DNA from: Anaerocolumna xylanovorans DSM 12503
GTDB taxonomy: Bacteria; Bacillota; Clostridia; Lachnospirales; Lachnospiraceae
DNA: 43,200 nucleotides
Direction of reading: 5' to 3'
Assembly (NCBI RefSeq): GCF_900143645.1
Contig: NZ_FRFD01000020.1
Coordinates: 1-43,200, forward strand
Below the pieces are notes generated by a model, which saw only the letters and a list, made by a program, of their open reading frames with translations, was not told the DNA's origin and searched no databases. Both the position numbers and the translations under genes were made by a program. This document shows positions 33,397 through 42,359 of this stretch, in pieces (within the stretch, counting starts at the first letter, position 1; the number at the start of each line of letters is the position of its first letter).

Positions 33397-34509
33397 ATGA
33401 AGATTATCTGCCCCAAAGGGGAACTTTTAAACCGCGTTAATATTGTTTTAAAAGCTGTACCTACAAAAACGACTATGCCAATATTAGAAAGCATTGTTAT
33501 AGATGTAAAACAAAACACTATAAAGCTGATTGCCAATGATATGGAATTAGGAATCGAAACAATTGCTAAAGGTGAAATTATTGAACCGGGGTCCATTGCA
33601 TTGAACTCTAAAATCTTTTCTGAGATTATTAGAAAACTTCCTGATAATGATGTTACCATACAGACAAATGAAAACTATTCAACCCTCATAACCTGTGAAA
33701 AAGCCAGATTTACTATTTCCGGTTCTTCCAGTGAAGAATTTCCTTTTCTGCCGGATATCGAAAAGAACTGTGGGATTACATTGTCACAGTTTACATTAAA
33801 GGAAATTATAAGGCAGACCGTTTTTTCAATAGCTGATAATGAAAGCAATAAAATAATGACCGGTGAACTTTTTGAAATAACGGGAGATGACTTAAAAGTT
33901 GTTTCTCTGGATGGTCACCGAGTTTCTGTCAGAAAGGTAAAATTACATCAGTCTTATCAGGATATAAAAGTTATAGTACCTGGAAAGACCTTAAATGAAG
34001 TGAGTAAAATTTTGTCAGGTGAATTTGCTGATGAAATAGAATTGTATTTTACAGATAAACATGTAATATTTGAATTTGATGATACGATTGTTTTGTCCAG
34101 GCTTATTGAGGGCATTTTCTTTAAAATTGACCAGATGTTATCAAGTGATTATGAAACAAAAGTAAACGTCAATAAAAAGGAATTGTTAAGCTGTATTGAC
34201 AGAGCCACCTTATTAGTCAAAGAATCTGATAAAAAGCCAATTATCATAAATATAGCAGATGGAAATATGCAGCTAAAGATGAATTCCTCCATTGGTTCCA
34301 TGGATGAGGAAATTGACATTACCAAAGAAGGAAAAGATATTTTAATTGGATTTAATCCTAAATTTTTAATTGATGCTTTAAGAGTAATTGATGATGAGGA
34401 GGTATCCATATATCTTATCAATTCAAAAATGCCCTGTATCATAAGAGACAAAGAAGAAAATTATATTTATTTAGTACTGCCGGTTAATTTCAATTCGGCG
34501 GTCCAATAA
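33397..34509 (+). CDS. dnaN: DNA polymerase III beta subunit (sliding clamp)
   Basis: This 370-residue ring-forming clamp tethers DNA polymerase III and many repair proteins to DNA. The three repeated clamp folds (about 1-125, 126-245, 246-370) can be followed by their recurring patterns. The N-terminal MKIICPKGELLNRVNIVLKAVPTKTTMPILESI and the terminal YIYLVLPVNFN, the hydrophobic protein-binding pocket, are typical. The start has GGGAG, but an unusual 12-base spacer that contains a DnaA box. It lies directly downstream of the unwinding element and 32 bases before yaaA. Confidence 0.97.
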   Translation: MKIICPKGELLNRVNIVLKAVPTKTTMPILESIVIDVKQNTIKLIANDMELGIETIAKGEIIEPGSIALNSKIFSEIIRKLPDNDVTIQTNENYSTLITCEKARFTISGSSSEEFPFLPDIEKNCGITLSQFTLKEIIRQTVFSIADNESNKIMTGELFEITGDDLKVVSLDGHRVSVRKVKLHQSYQDIKVIVPGKTLNEVSKILSGEFADEIELYFTDKHVIFEFDDTIVLSRLIEGIFFKIDQMLSSDYETKVNVNKKELLSCIDRATLLVKESDKKPIIINIADGNMQLKMNSSIGSMDEEIDITKEGKDILIGFNPKFLIDALRVIDDEEVSIYLINSKMPCIIRDKEENYIYLVLPVNFNSAVQ

Positions 34510-34541
34510 TTTAAGGTTATATATTGAGAAAAGAGGCTGTC

Positions 34542-34751
34542 ATGGAAGTTATCAAATTAAGGGATGAATATATTAAGCTGGGACAAGCGTTGAAAGCTGC
34601 CGGGGTTGTGGATTCGGGAGTAGAGGCTAAGCTTGTAATACAGGATGGTCTTGTAAAAGTGAATGGTCAGACCGAAACGCAAAGAGGGAAAAAACTTTAT
34701 GCAGGTGATGAAGCTGAGTATAAAAATCAAACCATAAAAATAGAAAAATAG
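34542..34751 (+). CDS. yaaA: S4-domain RNA-binding protein YaaA
   Basis: This 69-residue protein is a bare S4 RNA-binding domain: IKLRDEYIKLGQALKAAGVV, then GLVKVNGQTETQRGKKLYAGD. Its conserved place between dnaN and recF is typical of Firmicutes (YaaA/RlbA). A role in ribosome assembly has been proposed for the family. ATG 34542 has AAGAGG five bases upstream. A TTG 18 bases earlier lacks a proper site. A palindromic repeat starts within six bases of the stop. Confidence 0.93.
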   Translation: MEVIKLRDEYIKLGQALKAAGVVDSGVEAKLVIQDGLVKVNGQTETQRGKKLYAGDEAEYKNQTIKIEK

Positions 34752-34756
34752 TTCAG

Positions 34757-34902
34757 TTAGTGTGAAAAATAGAAAGCATTTTTCACTTTCTATTTGGGCA
34801 GTTTCGCAAGTAAACTTGCGAAATTCATGGGGTTAGTTTGAAAAAGTATTTACACCTTGATTTGAAGCAGTAAAACAAGATAATTTATGCCATGGGAGCT
34901 AG
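34757..34902 (+). repeat. Palindromic repeat array, copy R3, ending in the recF ribosome binding site
   Basis: Read on the plus strand: P (TAGTGTGAAA...TTTCAC), linker CTATTTGGGCAGT, Q (TTTCGCAAG/CTTGCGAAA), ATGGGGTTAG, a decayed P (TTTGAAAA...TTTACACC), linker TTGATTTGAAGCAGT, a decayed Q, and the tail TTTATGCCATGGGAGCTAG (34884-34902). The tail is identical over 19 bases to the inverse of 23984-24002 in R2. The array fills the whole yaaA-recF gap. Confidence 0.9.
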
Positions 34903-34903
34903 T

Positions 34904-36034
34904 ATGTTTATTAAGACTTTGGAGCTTAAGGATTACAGAAATTATGAGAATCTTTCAATGGATTTCTCACAGGGTGTTAATATTTTGTATGGTGACAATG
35001 CCCAGGGAAAAACTAACATACTGGAGTCTTTATATATGTGCGGAACTACAAAATCCCACAGAAACAGTAAGGACAGGGAAATTATAAAATTTGAAAAAGA
35101 AGAATCTCACATAAGAATTATTCTGGAGAATAAAGGAATTTCTCATAAAATTGATATTCATCTCAAGAAGAATAAAGCAAAAGGTGTCGCCATTGACGGT
35201 ATTCCCATTAAAAAGTCAAGCGAGCTTCTTGGGATAGTTAATTATGTATTTTTCTCTCCTGAAGATCTAGGTATTATTAAAAACGGACCTTCAGAAAGAA
35301 GACGTTTTTTAGATATGGAATTATGCCAGCTTGATAAAGTTTATTTTTATCACTTATCAAATTATCATAAAATTATTAACCAAAGAAATAATTTATTAAA
35401 GCAAATAAGTTTCAACAGGAAATTATTGGATACAATAAGTGTATGGGATGATCAATTAGTCTTTCATGGAATAAAAGTCATGGAGGGCAGAGAAAATTTT
35501 ATTAGGACACTGAACCCGATTGTGGACAGCATACATAGCAATTTATCCGGTAAAAAAGAGTCTCTTACGATTCACTATGAGCCAAATACTGATAAAAATT
35601 CTTTTGAAGAAACCATTAAAAAGTTCTTGGAGAGAGATATAGCTCTAAAAAGTACAGGAACAGGTCCCCATAGAGATGATATCAGTTTCTTGAATGGTAC
35701 GATAGATATCCGAAAATTTGGTTCACAGGGTCAGCAAAGAACAGCAGCTCTTTCATTGAAGCTGGCGGAGATTGAGGTTGTGAAAAGAATTACAAAAAAT
35801 CAGCCGATTTTGCTGTTGGATGATGTACTTTCTGAGCTTGACAGAAAGCGGCAAAATTATTTACTTAACAGTATTCATGATATACAAACAATAATAACTT
35901 GTACAGGACTAGAAGAAATGGTTCAAAATAGGGTTCAATGTGACCGGATATTTAAGGTTACAGAAGGAACTGTTACCAGCATAAATTTTGATAAGATGGA
36001 TTTCACCCAGAAAAAGACAGGAGGCAATGTATGA
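34904..36034 (+). CDS. recF: DNA replication and repair protein RecF
   Basis: This 376-residue SMC-like ATPase binds gapped DNA and, with RecO and RecR, loads RecA. Walker A is GDNAQGKTN near residues 30-38. The signature motif is GSQGQQRTAALSLKLAEIEV near 300. Walker B with the D-loop is ILLLDDVLSELDRKR near 325-340. The length is normal. ATG 34904 lies five bases after GGGAG, and that site is part of repeat R3. An ATG 12 bases upstream has no site of its own. The stop overlaps the gyrB start by four bases (ATGA). Confidence 0.97.
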   Translation: MFIKTLELKDYRNYENLSMDFSQGVNILYGDNAQGKTNILESLYMCGTTKSHRNSKDREIIKFEKEESHIRIILENKGISHKIDIHLKKNKAKGVAIDGIPIKKSSELLGIVNYVFFSPEDLGIIKNGPSERRRFLDMELCQLDKVYFYHLSNYHKIINQRNNLLKQISFNRKLLDTISVWDDQLVFHGIKVMEGRENFIRTLNPIVDSIHSNLSGKKESLTIHYEPNTDKNSFEETIKKFLERDIALKSTGTGPHRDDISFLNGTIDIRKFGSQGQQRTAALSLKLAEIEVVKRITKNQPILLLDDVLSELDRKRQNYLLNSIHDIQTIITCTGLEEMVQNRVQCDRIFKVTEGTVTSINFDKMDFTQKKTGGNV

Positions 36035-37941
36035 GTACGGAATATGGTGCAGATCAAATACAAATACTGGAAGGATTGGAAGCAGTAAGAAAAAGGCCGG
36101 GTATGTATATTGGCAGTACTTCCTCAAAAGGACTGCATCACCTGGTCTATGAAATTGTAGATAATGCAGTAGACGAAGCATTGGCAGGAGTCTGTGACAG
36201 GATTGAAGTTACTATCAATAAAGACAATTCTATAACAGTTGTTGATAACGGAAGAGGGATACCGGTAGGTATCAATCATAAAAAGGGAATACCTGCCGTT
36301 GAGGTGGTTTTTACTATTCTGCATGCCGGAGGCAAATTCGGAGGAGGCGGATACAAGGTATCGGGAGGACTTCATGGAGTAGGTGCTTCGGTTGTAAATG
36401 CTCTTTCTGAGTGGCTTGAGGTAATGATCTATCAGGATGGTACGATTCATAAACAAAGATTTGAAAGGGGCAAAGCGGTCTATCCTTTAAAAGTAATTGG
36501 TGATACTGACAAAAGAGGTACAACAGTTACTTTTTTGCCGGATAAGGAAATATTTGAAGAAACCGTATACGATTATGAGATTCTAAAGCAGCGCTTAAGA
36601 GAAATGGCGTTTCTTACCAAAAATTTAAGAATAGTTCTTACGGATGACAGAGAAGAAACAAAAGTTGAAAAGGAATTTCATTATGCGGGCGGTATCAAGG
36701 AATATGTGGAATATCTGAACAAGCACAAAGATCCTTTATATCCTGAAATCATTTATTGTGAAGGAACCAAGGATGATGTTTATGTAGAGGTTGCCATGCA
36801 GCATAACGGAACCTACACGGAAGGCTGTTATAGTTTTGTAAATAATATAACAACACCGGAAGGGGGAACCCATCTTGCCGGTTTTAAAAATGCAATTACC
36901 AAAACCTTTAATGACTATGCGAGAAATAATAAATACTTAAAGGATAACGAAACGAATCTTAGCGGAGAAGATATCAGGGAAGGTCTTACTGCTATTGTCA
37001 GCATTAAGATTCCTGATCCACAGTTTGAAGGTCAGACCAAACAAAAGTTAGGCAACAGTGAAGCACGAGGTGCTGTTGACGGTATCGTAAGTGAGCAGCT
37101 TACTTACTTTTTAGAGCAAAACCCTACGGTTGCTAAGATGATATTAGAAAAATCTATTTTAGCACAGAGGGCAAGGGATGCTGCAAGAAAAGCAAGGGAT
37201 CTTACCAGAAGAAAGACGGCTTTAGAAGGCATGAGCCTTCCGGGGAAACTTGCCGATTGCTCCGATAAGGATCCAAAAAATTGCGAAATCTATATCGTAG
37301 AGGGTGATTCTGCCGGTGGCTCAGCTAAAACTGCCAGGTCAAGAGCTACCCAGGCGATACTTCCTTTGCGTGGAAAAATATTAAATGTAGAAAAATCAAG
37401 GCTTGATAAGATACTGGTCAATAATGAGATTAAAGCCATGATTACTGCTTTTGGAACAGGAATATCAGATGATTTTGATATCTCAAGGTTAAGGTATCAT
37501 AAGATTATTATTATGACAGATGCGGATGTGGATGGCTCCCATATCAGTACTTTGCTGTTAACCTTTTTCTATCGTTTCATGCCGGAATTAATAAGACAGG
37601 GACATGTATATATGGCACAGCCGCCTCTTTATAAGGTTGAAAAAAGCAAAACTGTAAAATATGCATACAGTGACCCGGAACTGGACCAGATACTTACGGA
37701 ACTGGGACGAGACGGTAATAACAAGATACAGAGGTATAAAGGTTTAGGAGAGATGGATGCAGAGCAGCTTTGGGATACTACCATGGATCCTGAAAAAAGA
37801 ATTCTGTTAAGAGTAACCATTGATGAAGAAGAATCCTCAGAAATTGATATGACCTTTACAACCCTGATGGGTGATAAAGTGGAACCCAGAAGAGAGTTTA
37901 TAGAGAAAAATGCAAAATATGTAAGGAACCTTGATATATAA
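36031..37941 (+). CDS. gyrB: DNA gyrase subunit B
   Basis: This 636-residue ATPase subunit of gyrase introduces negative supercoils with GyrA. The GHKL ATPase domain shows EIVDNAVDEALAG, VVDNGRGIPV and GGLHGVGASVVNALS. The transducer domain follows. The Toprim domain shows EGDSAGGSAK and MTDADVDGSHI, with metal-binding acidic residues, and PLRGKILNVEK. The C-terminal KRYKGLGEMD-type motif (RYKGLGEMDAEQLWDTTMDP) distinguishes GyrB. The length is the short Gram-positive form without the proteobacterial insert. GGAGG precedes the start, translation is coupled to recF, and gyrA follows after 40 bases. Confidence 0.98.
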   Translation: MSTEYGADQIQILEGLEAVRKRPGMYIGSTSSKGLHHLVYEIVDNAVDEALAGVCDRIEVTINKDNSITVVDNGRGIPVGINHKKGIPAVEVVFTILHAGGKFGGGGYKVSGGLHGVGASVVNALSEWLEVMIYQDGTIHKQRFERGKAVYPLKVIGDTDKRGTTVTFLPDKEIFEETVYDYEILKQRLREMAFLTKNLRIVLTDDREETKVEKEFHYAGGIKEYVEYLNKHKDPLYPEIIYCEGTKDDVYVEVAMQHNGTYTEGCYSFVNNITTPEGGTHLAGFKNAITKTFNDYARNNKYLKDNETNLSGEDIREGLTAIVSIKIPDPQFEGQTKQKLGNSEARGAVDGIVSEQLTYFLEQNPTVAKMILEKSILAQRARDAARKARDLTRRKTALEGMSLPGKLADCSDKDPKNCEIYIVEGDSAGGSAKTARSRATQAILPLRGKILNVEKSRLDKILVNNEIKAMITAFGTGISDDFDISRLRYHKIIIMTDADVDGSHISTLLLTFFYRFMPELIRQGHVYMAQPPLYKVEKSKTVKYAYSDPELDQILTELGRDGNNKIQRYKGLGEMDAEQLWDTTMDPEKRILLRVTIDEEESSEIDMTFTTLMGDKVEPRREFIEKNAKYVRNLDI

Positions 37942-37981
37942 TCCGTATTTTGCTATACAAAGCATAGATGGAGGAATATAA

Positions 37982-40588
37982 ATGGATGAGAATATCTTTG
38001 ACAAAGTCCATGAAGTCGACTTAAAAAAGACCATGGAAACATCGTATATCGATTATGCCATGTCTGTAATAGCAGCCCGTGCGCTGCCAGATGTACGTGA
38101 TGGTTTAAAACCGGTACAACGAAGAATATTATATGCCATGATAGAACTAAATAATGGGCCGGACAAGCCGCACCGTAAATGTGCCCGTATTGTTGGTGAT
38201 ACCATGGGTAAATACCATCCTCATGGGGATAGTTCTATTTATGATGCTTTGGTTAAGCTAGCCCAGGATTTTTCAACCAGATATCCTTTGATTGACGGTC
38301 ATGGAAATTTTGGTTCTGTCGACGGTGACAGTGCTGCCGCCATGCGTTATACCGAAGCAAGATTAAGTAAGATATCAATGGAAATGCTTTCTGACATCAA
38401 CAAAGATACGGTAGATTTTGTACCGAACTTTGATGAGACGGAAAAAGAACCTACCGTTCTTCCCTCCAGATTTCCAAATCTTTTGGTAAACGGTACGTCA
38501 GGAATTGCTGTTGGTATGGCTACCAATATCCCGCCTCATAATTTAAAGGAGGTTATTAATGCTGTAATTAAGATGATTGATAACAGCATTAACGAAGACA
38601 GAGATACCTCCATGGAAGAAATCCTTGAAATTATAAAAGGACCTGATTTTCCTACCGGTGCATCAATTTTAGGTGTCAGAGGGATTGAAGAGGCTTATCG
38701 TACCGGAAGAGGTAAGATTAAAGTACGTGCAGTAACCGATATAGAGACTATGGCAAATGGAAAGAACCGAATTGTTGTAACGGAACTTCCTTACATGGTA
38801 AATAAAGCAAGGCTTATTGAAAAAATAGCTGAATTGGTAAAGGATAAAAAAATTGATGGTATTACAGAGCTTCGTGATGAATCTGACAGAACGGGTATGC
38901 GCATTTGTATTGAGCTTAGAAGAGATGTGAATGCTAATGTAATGCTGAACCAGTTATATAAACATACTCAGATGCAGGATACCTTTGGGGTTATCATGAT
39001 TGCGCTTGTAAATAACGAACCCAGAGTACTTAATCTTTACGAAATGCTTAGATACTATATTCTGCATCAGGAAGAAGTTGTAACCAGAAGGACCAGATAT
39101 GATTTAAACAAAGCAGAAGAAAGAGCACATATTTTACAGGGATTATTAATTGCTCTTGACAATATTGATGAAGTAATAAGAATTATAAGGTCTTCTCAGA
39201 ATACTGCTATTGCAAAAGAAAGATTGATGCAGAATTTTCAGTTAACAGAAGTACAGTCTCAGGCAATTGTTGATATGAGACTCCGTGCGTTAACCGGTCT
39301 GGAAAGAGAGAGATTAGAAGCAGAGTATAAGGAATTAATGGATAAAATTGATGAATATAAAGCTATTCTCGCCGATACAAAAAAACTTCTTTCCGTTATC
39401 AAAGAAGAAATTACGGTAATAAGAGATAAATACGGAGATGACAGAAGAACTTCCATAGGTTTCGATGAAGAAGATTTTACTACGGAAGATTTAATACCCA
39501 ATGAGAATATTGTGCTTGCTATGACACGGTTAGGATATATTAAAAGAATGACAGTGGATAATTTCAAGAGCCAGCACAGAGGCGGTAAAGGTATCAAGGG
39601 AATGCAGACCATTGAAGAGGATTTTATTGAAGAGCTCCTGATGACCACTTCCCATCACTATATTATGTTCTTTACCAATAAGGGAAGAGTATATCGTTTG
39701 AAAGCCTATGAAATTCCTGAATCCGGAAGAACGGCAAGAGGAACTGCAATTATAAACCTTCTTTCCTTACTGCCGGAAGAAAGAATAACAGCTATTATAC
39801 CCTTAAAGGATTACCATAAGAGTAAATATTTATTTATGGCAACCAAAAAAGGAATTGTTAAAAAGACGCCTATTATGGAATATCAAAATATAAGAAAAAC
39901 GGGTCTCCAGGCAATTAATCTTAGAGAAGATGATGAGTTAATAGAAGTAAAGGCAACAAACAACCAAAAAGATATCATCTTGGTAACCAAACAGGGTCAG
40001 TGTATTCGTTTTAATGAAAAAGATGTGCGTAAGACTGGCCGTACTTCTATGGGCGTAATTGGAATGAATTTAGAAGATGGTGATGAAATTATAGGTATGC
40101 AGTTAAATACCCAGGGAGAATGTTTACTTTTTGTTTCGGAAAAGGGTATGGGTAAGCGTACGGAAATGAATGAATTCAGCGTTCAAAGAAGAGGGGGAAA
40201 AGGTGTTAAATGCTATAAGATAACCGAAAAAACCGGATATGTGGTTGGTGTAAAAGCGGTTAATGATGAAAATGAGGTCATGATAATAACCACAGAGGGA
40301 ATTGTCATAAGGCTTATGGTAAATGGTATTTCAAATCTGGGCAGGATAACATCCGGTGTGCGTTTAATCAATATGGATATTGAAAATGATATTACGGTTG
40401 CCAGTATCGCAAAAGTGAAGGATACGAGTTCGGAAGAGGAAGTTATCAAAGAACTGGAAAAAGAACTGGAGGAAGAAACCAGTGAATCTTTTGAAAGAGA
40501 AGAAGCAGAGGAAGAAGAAATAGAAGATCTGGAAGATTACGATAATTCAGTTTCCGAAAATGATAAAGATGATGAAAGAGATGAATAA
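37982..40588 (+). CDS. gyrA: DNA gyrase subunit A
   Basis: This 868-residue breakage-reunion subunit has the catalytic tyrosine at residue 123 (AAMRYTEARL). The quinolone-determining region HPHGDSSIYD has Ser84 and Asp88, the unmutated residues equivalent to Escherichia coli Ser83 and Asp87. The C-terminal domain forms a six-bladed beta-pinwheel. The GyrA box that wraps DNA is intact as QRRGGKG near residue 738, and a related QHRGGKG lies in the first blade. The last ~60 residues are a strongly acidic tail (E/D-rich), as in other GyrA proteins. GGAGG precedes the ATG. A terminator follows. Confidence 0.98.
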   Translation: MDENIFDKVHEVDLKKTMETSYIDYAMSVIAARALPDVRDGLKPVQRRILYAMIELNNGPDKPHRKCARIVGDTMGKYHPHGDSSIYDALVKLAQDFSTRYPLIDGHGNFGSVDGDSAAAMRYTEARLSKISMEMLSDINKDTVDFVPNFDETEKEPTVLPSRFPNLLVNGTSGIAVGMATNIPPHNLKEVINAVIKMIDNSINEDRDTSMEEILEIIKGPDFPTGASILGVRGIEEAYRTGRGKIKVRAVTDIETMANGKNRIVVTELPYMVNKARLIEKIAELVKDKKIDGITELRDESDRTGMRICIELRRDVNANVMLNQLYKHTQMQDTFGVIMIALVNNEPRVLNLYEMLRYYILHQEEVVTRRTRYDLNKAEERAHILQGLLIALDNIDEVIRIIRSSQNTAIAKERLMQNFQLTEVQSQAIVDMRLRALTGLERERLEAEYKELMDKIDEYKAILADTKKLLSVIKEEITVIRDKYGDDRRTSIGFDEEDFTTEDLIPNENIVLAMTRLGYIKRMTVDNFKSQHRGGKGIKGMQTIEEDFIEELLMTTSHHYIMFFTNKGRVYRLKAYEIPESGRTARGTAIINLLSLLPEERITAIIPLKDYHKSKYLFMATKKGIVKKTPIMEYQNIRKTGLQAINLREDDELIEVKATNNQKDIILVTKQGQCIRFNEKDVRKTGRTSMGVIGMNLEDGDEIIGMQLNTQGECLLFVSEKGMGKRTEMNEFSVQRRGGKGVKCYKITEKTGYVVGVKAVNDENEVMIITTEGIVIRLMVNGISNLGRITSGVRLINMDIENDITVASIAKVKDTSSEEEVIKELEKELEEETSESFEREEAEEEEIEDLEDYDNSVSENDKDDERDE

Positions 40589-40596
40589 ACACTAGG

Positions 40597-40657
40597 AAAG
40601 AGCCTAAGCAGAAGATGGAATCTATTATTTTATCTCTGGCTTGGGCTCTTTTTATTT
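40597..40657 (+). terminator. Terminator after gyrA
   Basis: Arms AAAGAGCCTAAGC and GCTTGGGCTCTTT form a 13-bp stem (one G-U) with a ~29-base loop and a T-rich tail. Confidence 0.85.
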
Positions 40658-40663
40658 TTAGTT

Positions 40664-40703
40664 TTATTTAACCAGTATTGCAGGACAGCTTGCGATATGC
40701 ACG
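40664..40703 (+). repeat. Partial palindromic repeat, copy R4
   Basis: A single Q module with flanking linkers: TTATTTAACCAGTATTGCAG, then GACAGCTTGCGATATGCACG. It matches the inverse of R2 (CGTGCATATCGCAAG...CTTCCTAAATAG). It ends directly before the AAAGGAG ribosome binding site of the fumarase alpha gene. Confidence 0.75.
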
Positions 40704-40715
40704 AAAGGAGTTATT

Positions 40716-41558
40716 ATGAGAGTTATACATACAGATGTGCTAACCCAAAATATTAAAGAAATGTGTATTGAAGCAAACTATCAACTGTCTGCTGATATCA
40801 ATAATGCCATAAGTAAAGGGGCAGGAGAAGAAAAAAGTATCCTGGGAAGGCAGATTCTCGGACAGTTGGAAGAAAATATGAAAATAGCAAGGGAAGAAGG
40901 AATACCAATTTGCCAGGATACCGGAATGGCAATAATATTTATGAAAATCGGGCAACAAGTCGTAATAGAAGGAAATCCCTTAGAAGATGCCATCAACGAA
41001 GGAATAAGACAGGGTTATAAGGAAGGATATTTAAGAAAATCAGTAGTTTCAGATCCCCTAATAAGAGAAAATACCAATGATAATACCCCTGGTATTATAC
41101 ATTATGAGATAATTCCAGGAGAAAATATTGAAATAACAGTGGCGCCTAAAGGGTTTGGAAGTGAAAATATGAGCCGCATTTATATGCTGAAACCTGCAGA
41201 CGGAGTGGAAGGAATAAAAAAAGCAGTAATAGAAACCGTTCGTCTGGCAGGTCCCAATGCCTGCCCGCCCATAGTAGTGGGTGTAGGAATTGGAGGAAGT
41301 TTTGAAAAGGCAGCCATACTTTCCAAAAAGGCACTTACCAGAAGTATTGATAAATCTTCCGAAATAGAGCATATAAAGAATCTGGAGCAAGAACTTCTAA
41401 AAGAAATTAATGAACTTGGCATCGGACCGGGAGGTTTTGGCGGAAAGGTCACTGCACTGGGAGTGAATATAGAGGTATATCCGACACATATAGCAGCACT
41501 GCCGGTTGCAATTAATATTTGTTGCCATGTTAACAGACATTTATCCAGAATTATTTGA
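40716..41558 (+). CDS. Class I fumarate hydratase, alpha subunit
   Basis: This 280-residue protein is the N-terminal half of an iron-sulfur fumarase or related hydro-lyase (fumarate to malate; tartrate dehydratase alpha is the close alternative). Three cysteines fit the [4Fe-4S] ligands: Cys66 in PICQDTGM, Cys183 in GPNACPP, and Cys269 or Cys270 in INICCHVNRH. The GIGGSFEKAA and GIGPGGFGGKVTALGV segments are characteristic. The beta subunit follows after 194 bases, and together they would correspond to the single-chain FumA of enterobacteria. AAAGGAG precedes the ATG. Fumarase rather than tartrate dehydratase is favoured by general occurrence only. Confidence 0.88.
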   Translation: MRVIHTDVLTQNIKEMCIEANYQLSADINNAISKGAGEEKSILGRQILGQLEENMKIAREEGIPICQDTGMAIIFMKIGQQVVIEGNPLEDAINEGIRQGYKEGYLRKSVVSDPLIRENTNDNTPGIIHYEIIPGENIEITVAPKGFGSENMSRIYMLKPADGVEGIKKAVIETVRLAGPNACPPIVVGVGIGGSFEKAAILSKKALTRSIDKSSEIEHIKNLEQELLKEINELGIGPGGFGGKVTALGVNIEVYPTHIAALPVAINICCHVNRHLSRII

Positions 41559-41571
41559 AAAAACAAATGAT

Positions 41572-41614
41572 TTATCCACAAAACTATATAAAAAAAGCTC
41601 TGCTTTGTGGACAA
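41572..41614. promoter_or_regulatory. DnaA boxes between the fumarase genes
   Basis: TTATCCACA (41572-41580), a perfect box, faces TGTGGACAA (41606-41614), a one-mismatch box in inverse orientation. Another near-match, TTATCCAGA, lies at 41541-41549 inside the end of the alpha gene. The arms TTATCCACAAA and TTTGTGGACAA can pair. Confidence 0.7.
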
Positions 41615-41636
41615 ACACTCTTGAAAGATAAGAAAA

Positions 41637-41708
41637 AGTGAATAAATACAGGCAAATGTGGTTTGCAGGGGTGTTAGACAGAAAAATGCATTGCATTTTT
41701 CATACCCC
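41637..41708 (+). repeat. Degenerate palindromic repeat, copy R5
   Basis: Order: AGTGAATAAATACAG linker, a Q-like hairpin GCAAA/TTTGC (GGCAAATGTGGTTTGCAGG), GGGTGTTAG, then a P-like hairpin GAAAAATGCA/TGCATTTTTC. The module order and the GGGTGTTAG linker match the family, but the arm sequences have diverged. Confidence 0.6.
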
Positions 41709-41752
41709 TTATCTATGCAGTATATAAAAATAAATATAAGTGGAGAATATGT

Positions 41753-42304
41753 ATGGAAAAGTATATAAAAACTCCTTTAAAGGAAGAAGTTATTAAGGAT
41801 TTAGGAGCAGGAGATTACGTATATATTACCGGTACAATTTACAGTGCAAGAGATGCTGCACATCAAAGAATGTATGAAGCATCTTTTAAAGGAGAAAGTA
41901 TGCCCTTCCCTATAAAAGATAGTATTGTATATTATTTGGGTCCTACACCGGAAAAAGAAGGTCAGATTATCGGTTCCGCCGGACCTACCACTAGCAGCCG
42001 TATGGATAAATATACTCCTCTGCTATTGGAAAATGGCCTAAAAGGAATGATTGGCAAGGGTAAGAGAAGTGAAGAGGTGATAGAATCTATTGTAAAAAAC
42101 AAAGGAGTGTATTTTGCTGCTGTCGGAGGAGCCGGTGCACTGCTTTCGAAAAAAATAAAAAGCTCAAGAATAATTGCCTATGACGATCTTGGTACGGAAG
42201 CAATAAGAGAATTGTATGTTGAAGATTTTCCAGTTATAGTAGTAGTAGACAGCGATGGAAATAATTTGTATGACATTGCTGTTGATGAATTTTTAAATTT
42301 ATAG
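41753..42304 (+). CDS. Class I fumarate hydratase, beta subunit
   Basis: This 183-residue protein is the C-terminal half of the iron-sulfur hydro-lyase, a swivelling domain that completes the active site of the alpha subunit. The family segment GSAGPTTSSRMDKYTPLLL is near residues 79-97. LGAGDYVYITGTIYSARDAAHQRM is near 18-41, and KGVYFAAVGGAGALL near 120-134. The start has GGAG seven bases upstream. The long 194-base separation from the alpha gene, filled by DnaA boxes and a repeat, is unusual for subunits of one enzyme. Confidence 0.9.
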   Translation: MEKYIKTPLKEEVIKDLGAGDYVYITGTIYSARDAAHQRMYEASFKGESMPFPIKDSIVYYLGPTPEKEGQIIGSAGPTTSSRMDKYTPLLLENGLKGMIGKGKRSEEVIESIVKNKGVYFAAVGGAGALLSKKIKSSRIIAYDDLGTEAIRELYVEDFPVIVVVDSDGNNLYDIAVDEFLNL

Positions 42305-42359
42305 AAAACAATATTCTATTTTGAATATTATTTCGGAAAAACAAGTAAACTAAAGGCTG

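Noticed and set aside
37982..40588. Quinolone-resistance substitution in gyrA
   Set aside because: The region HPHGDSSIYD keeps the serine and aspartate of susceptible enzymes.
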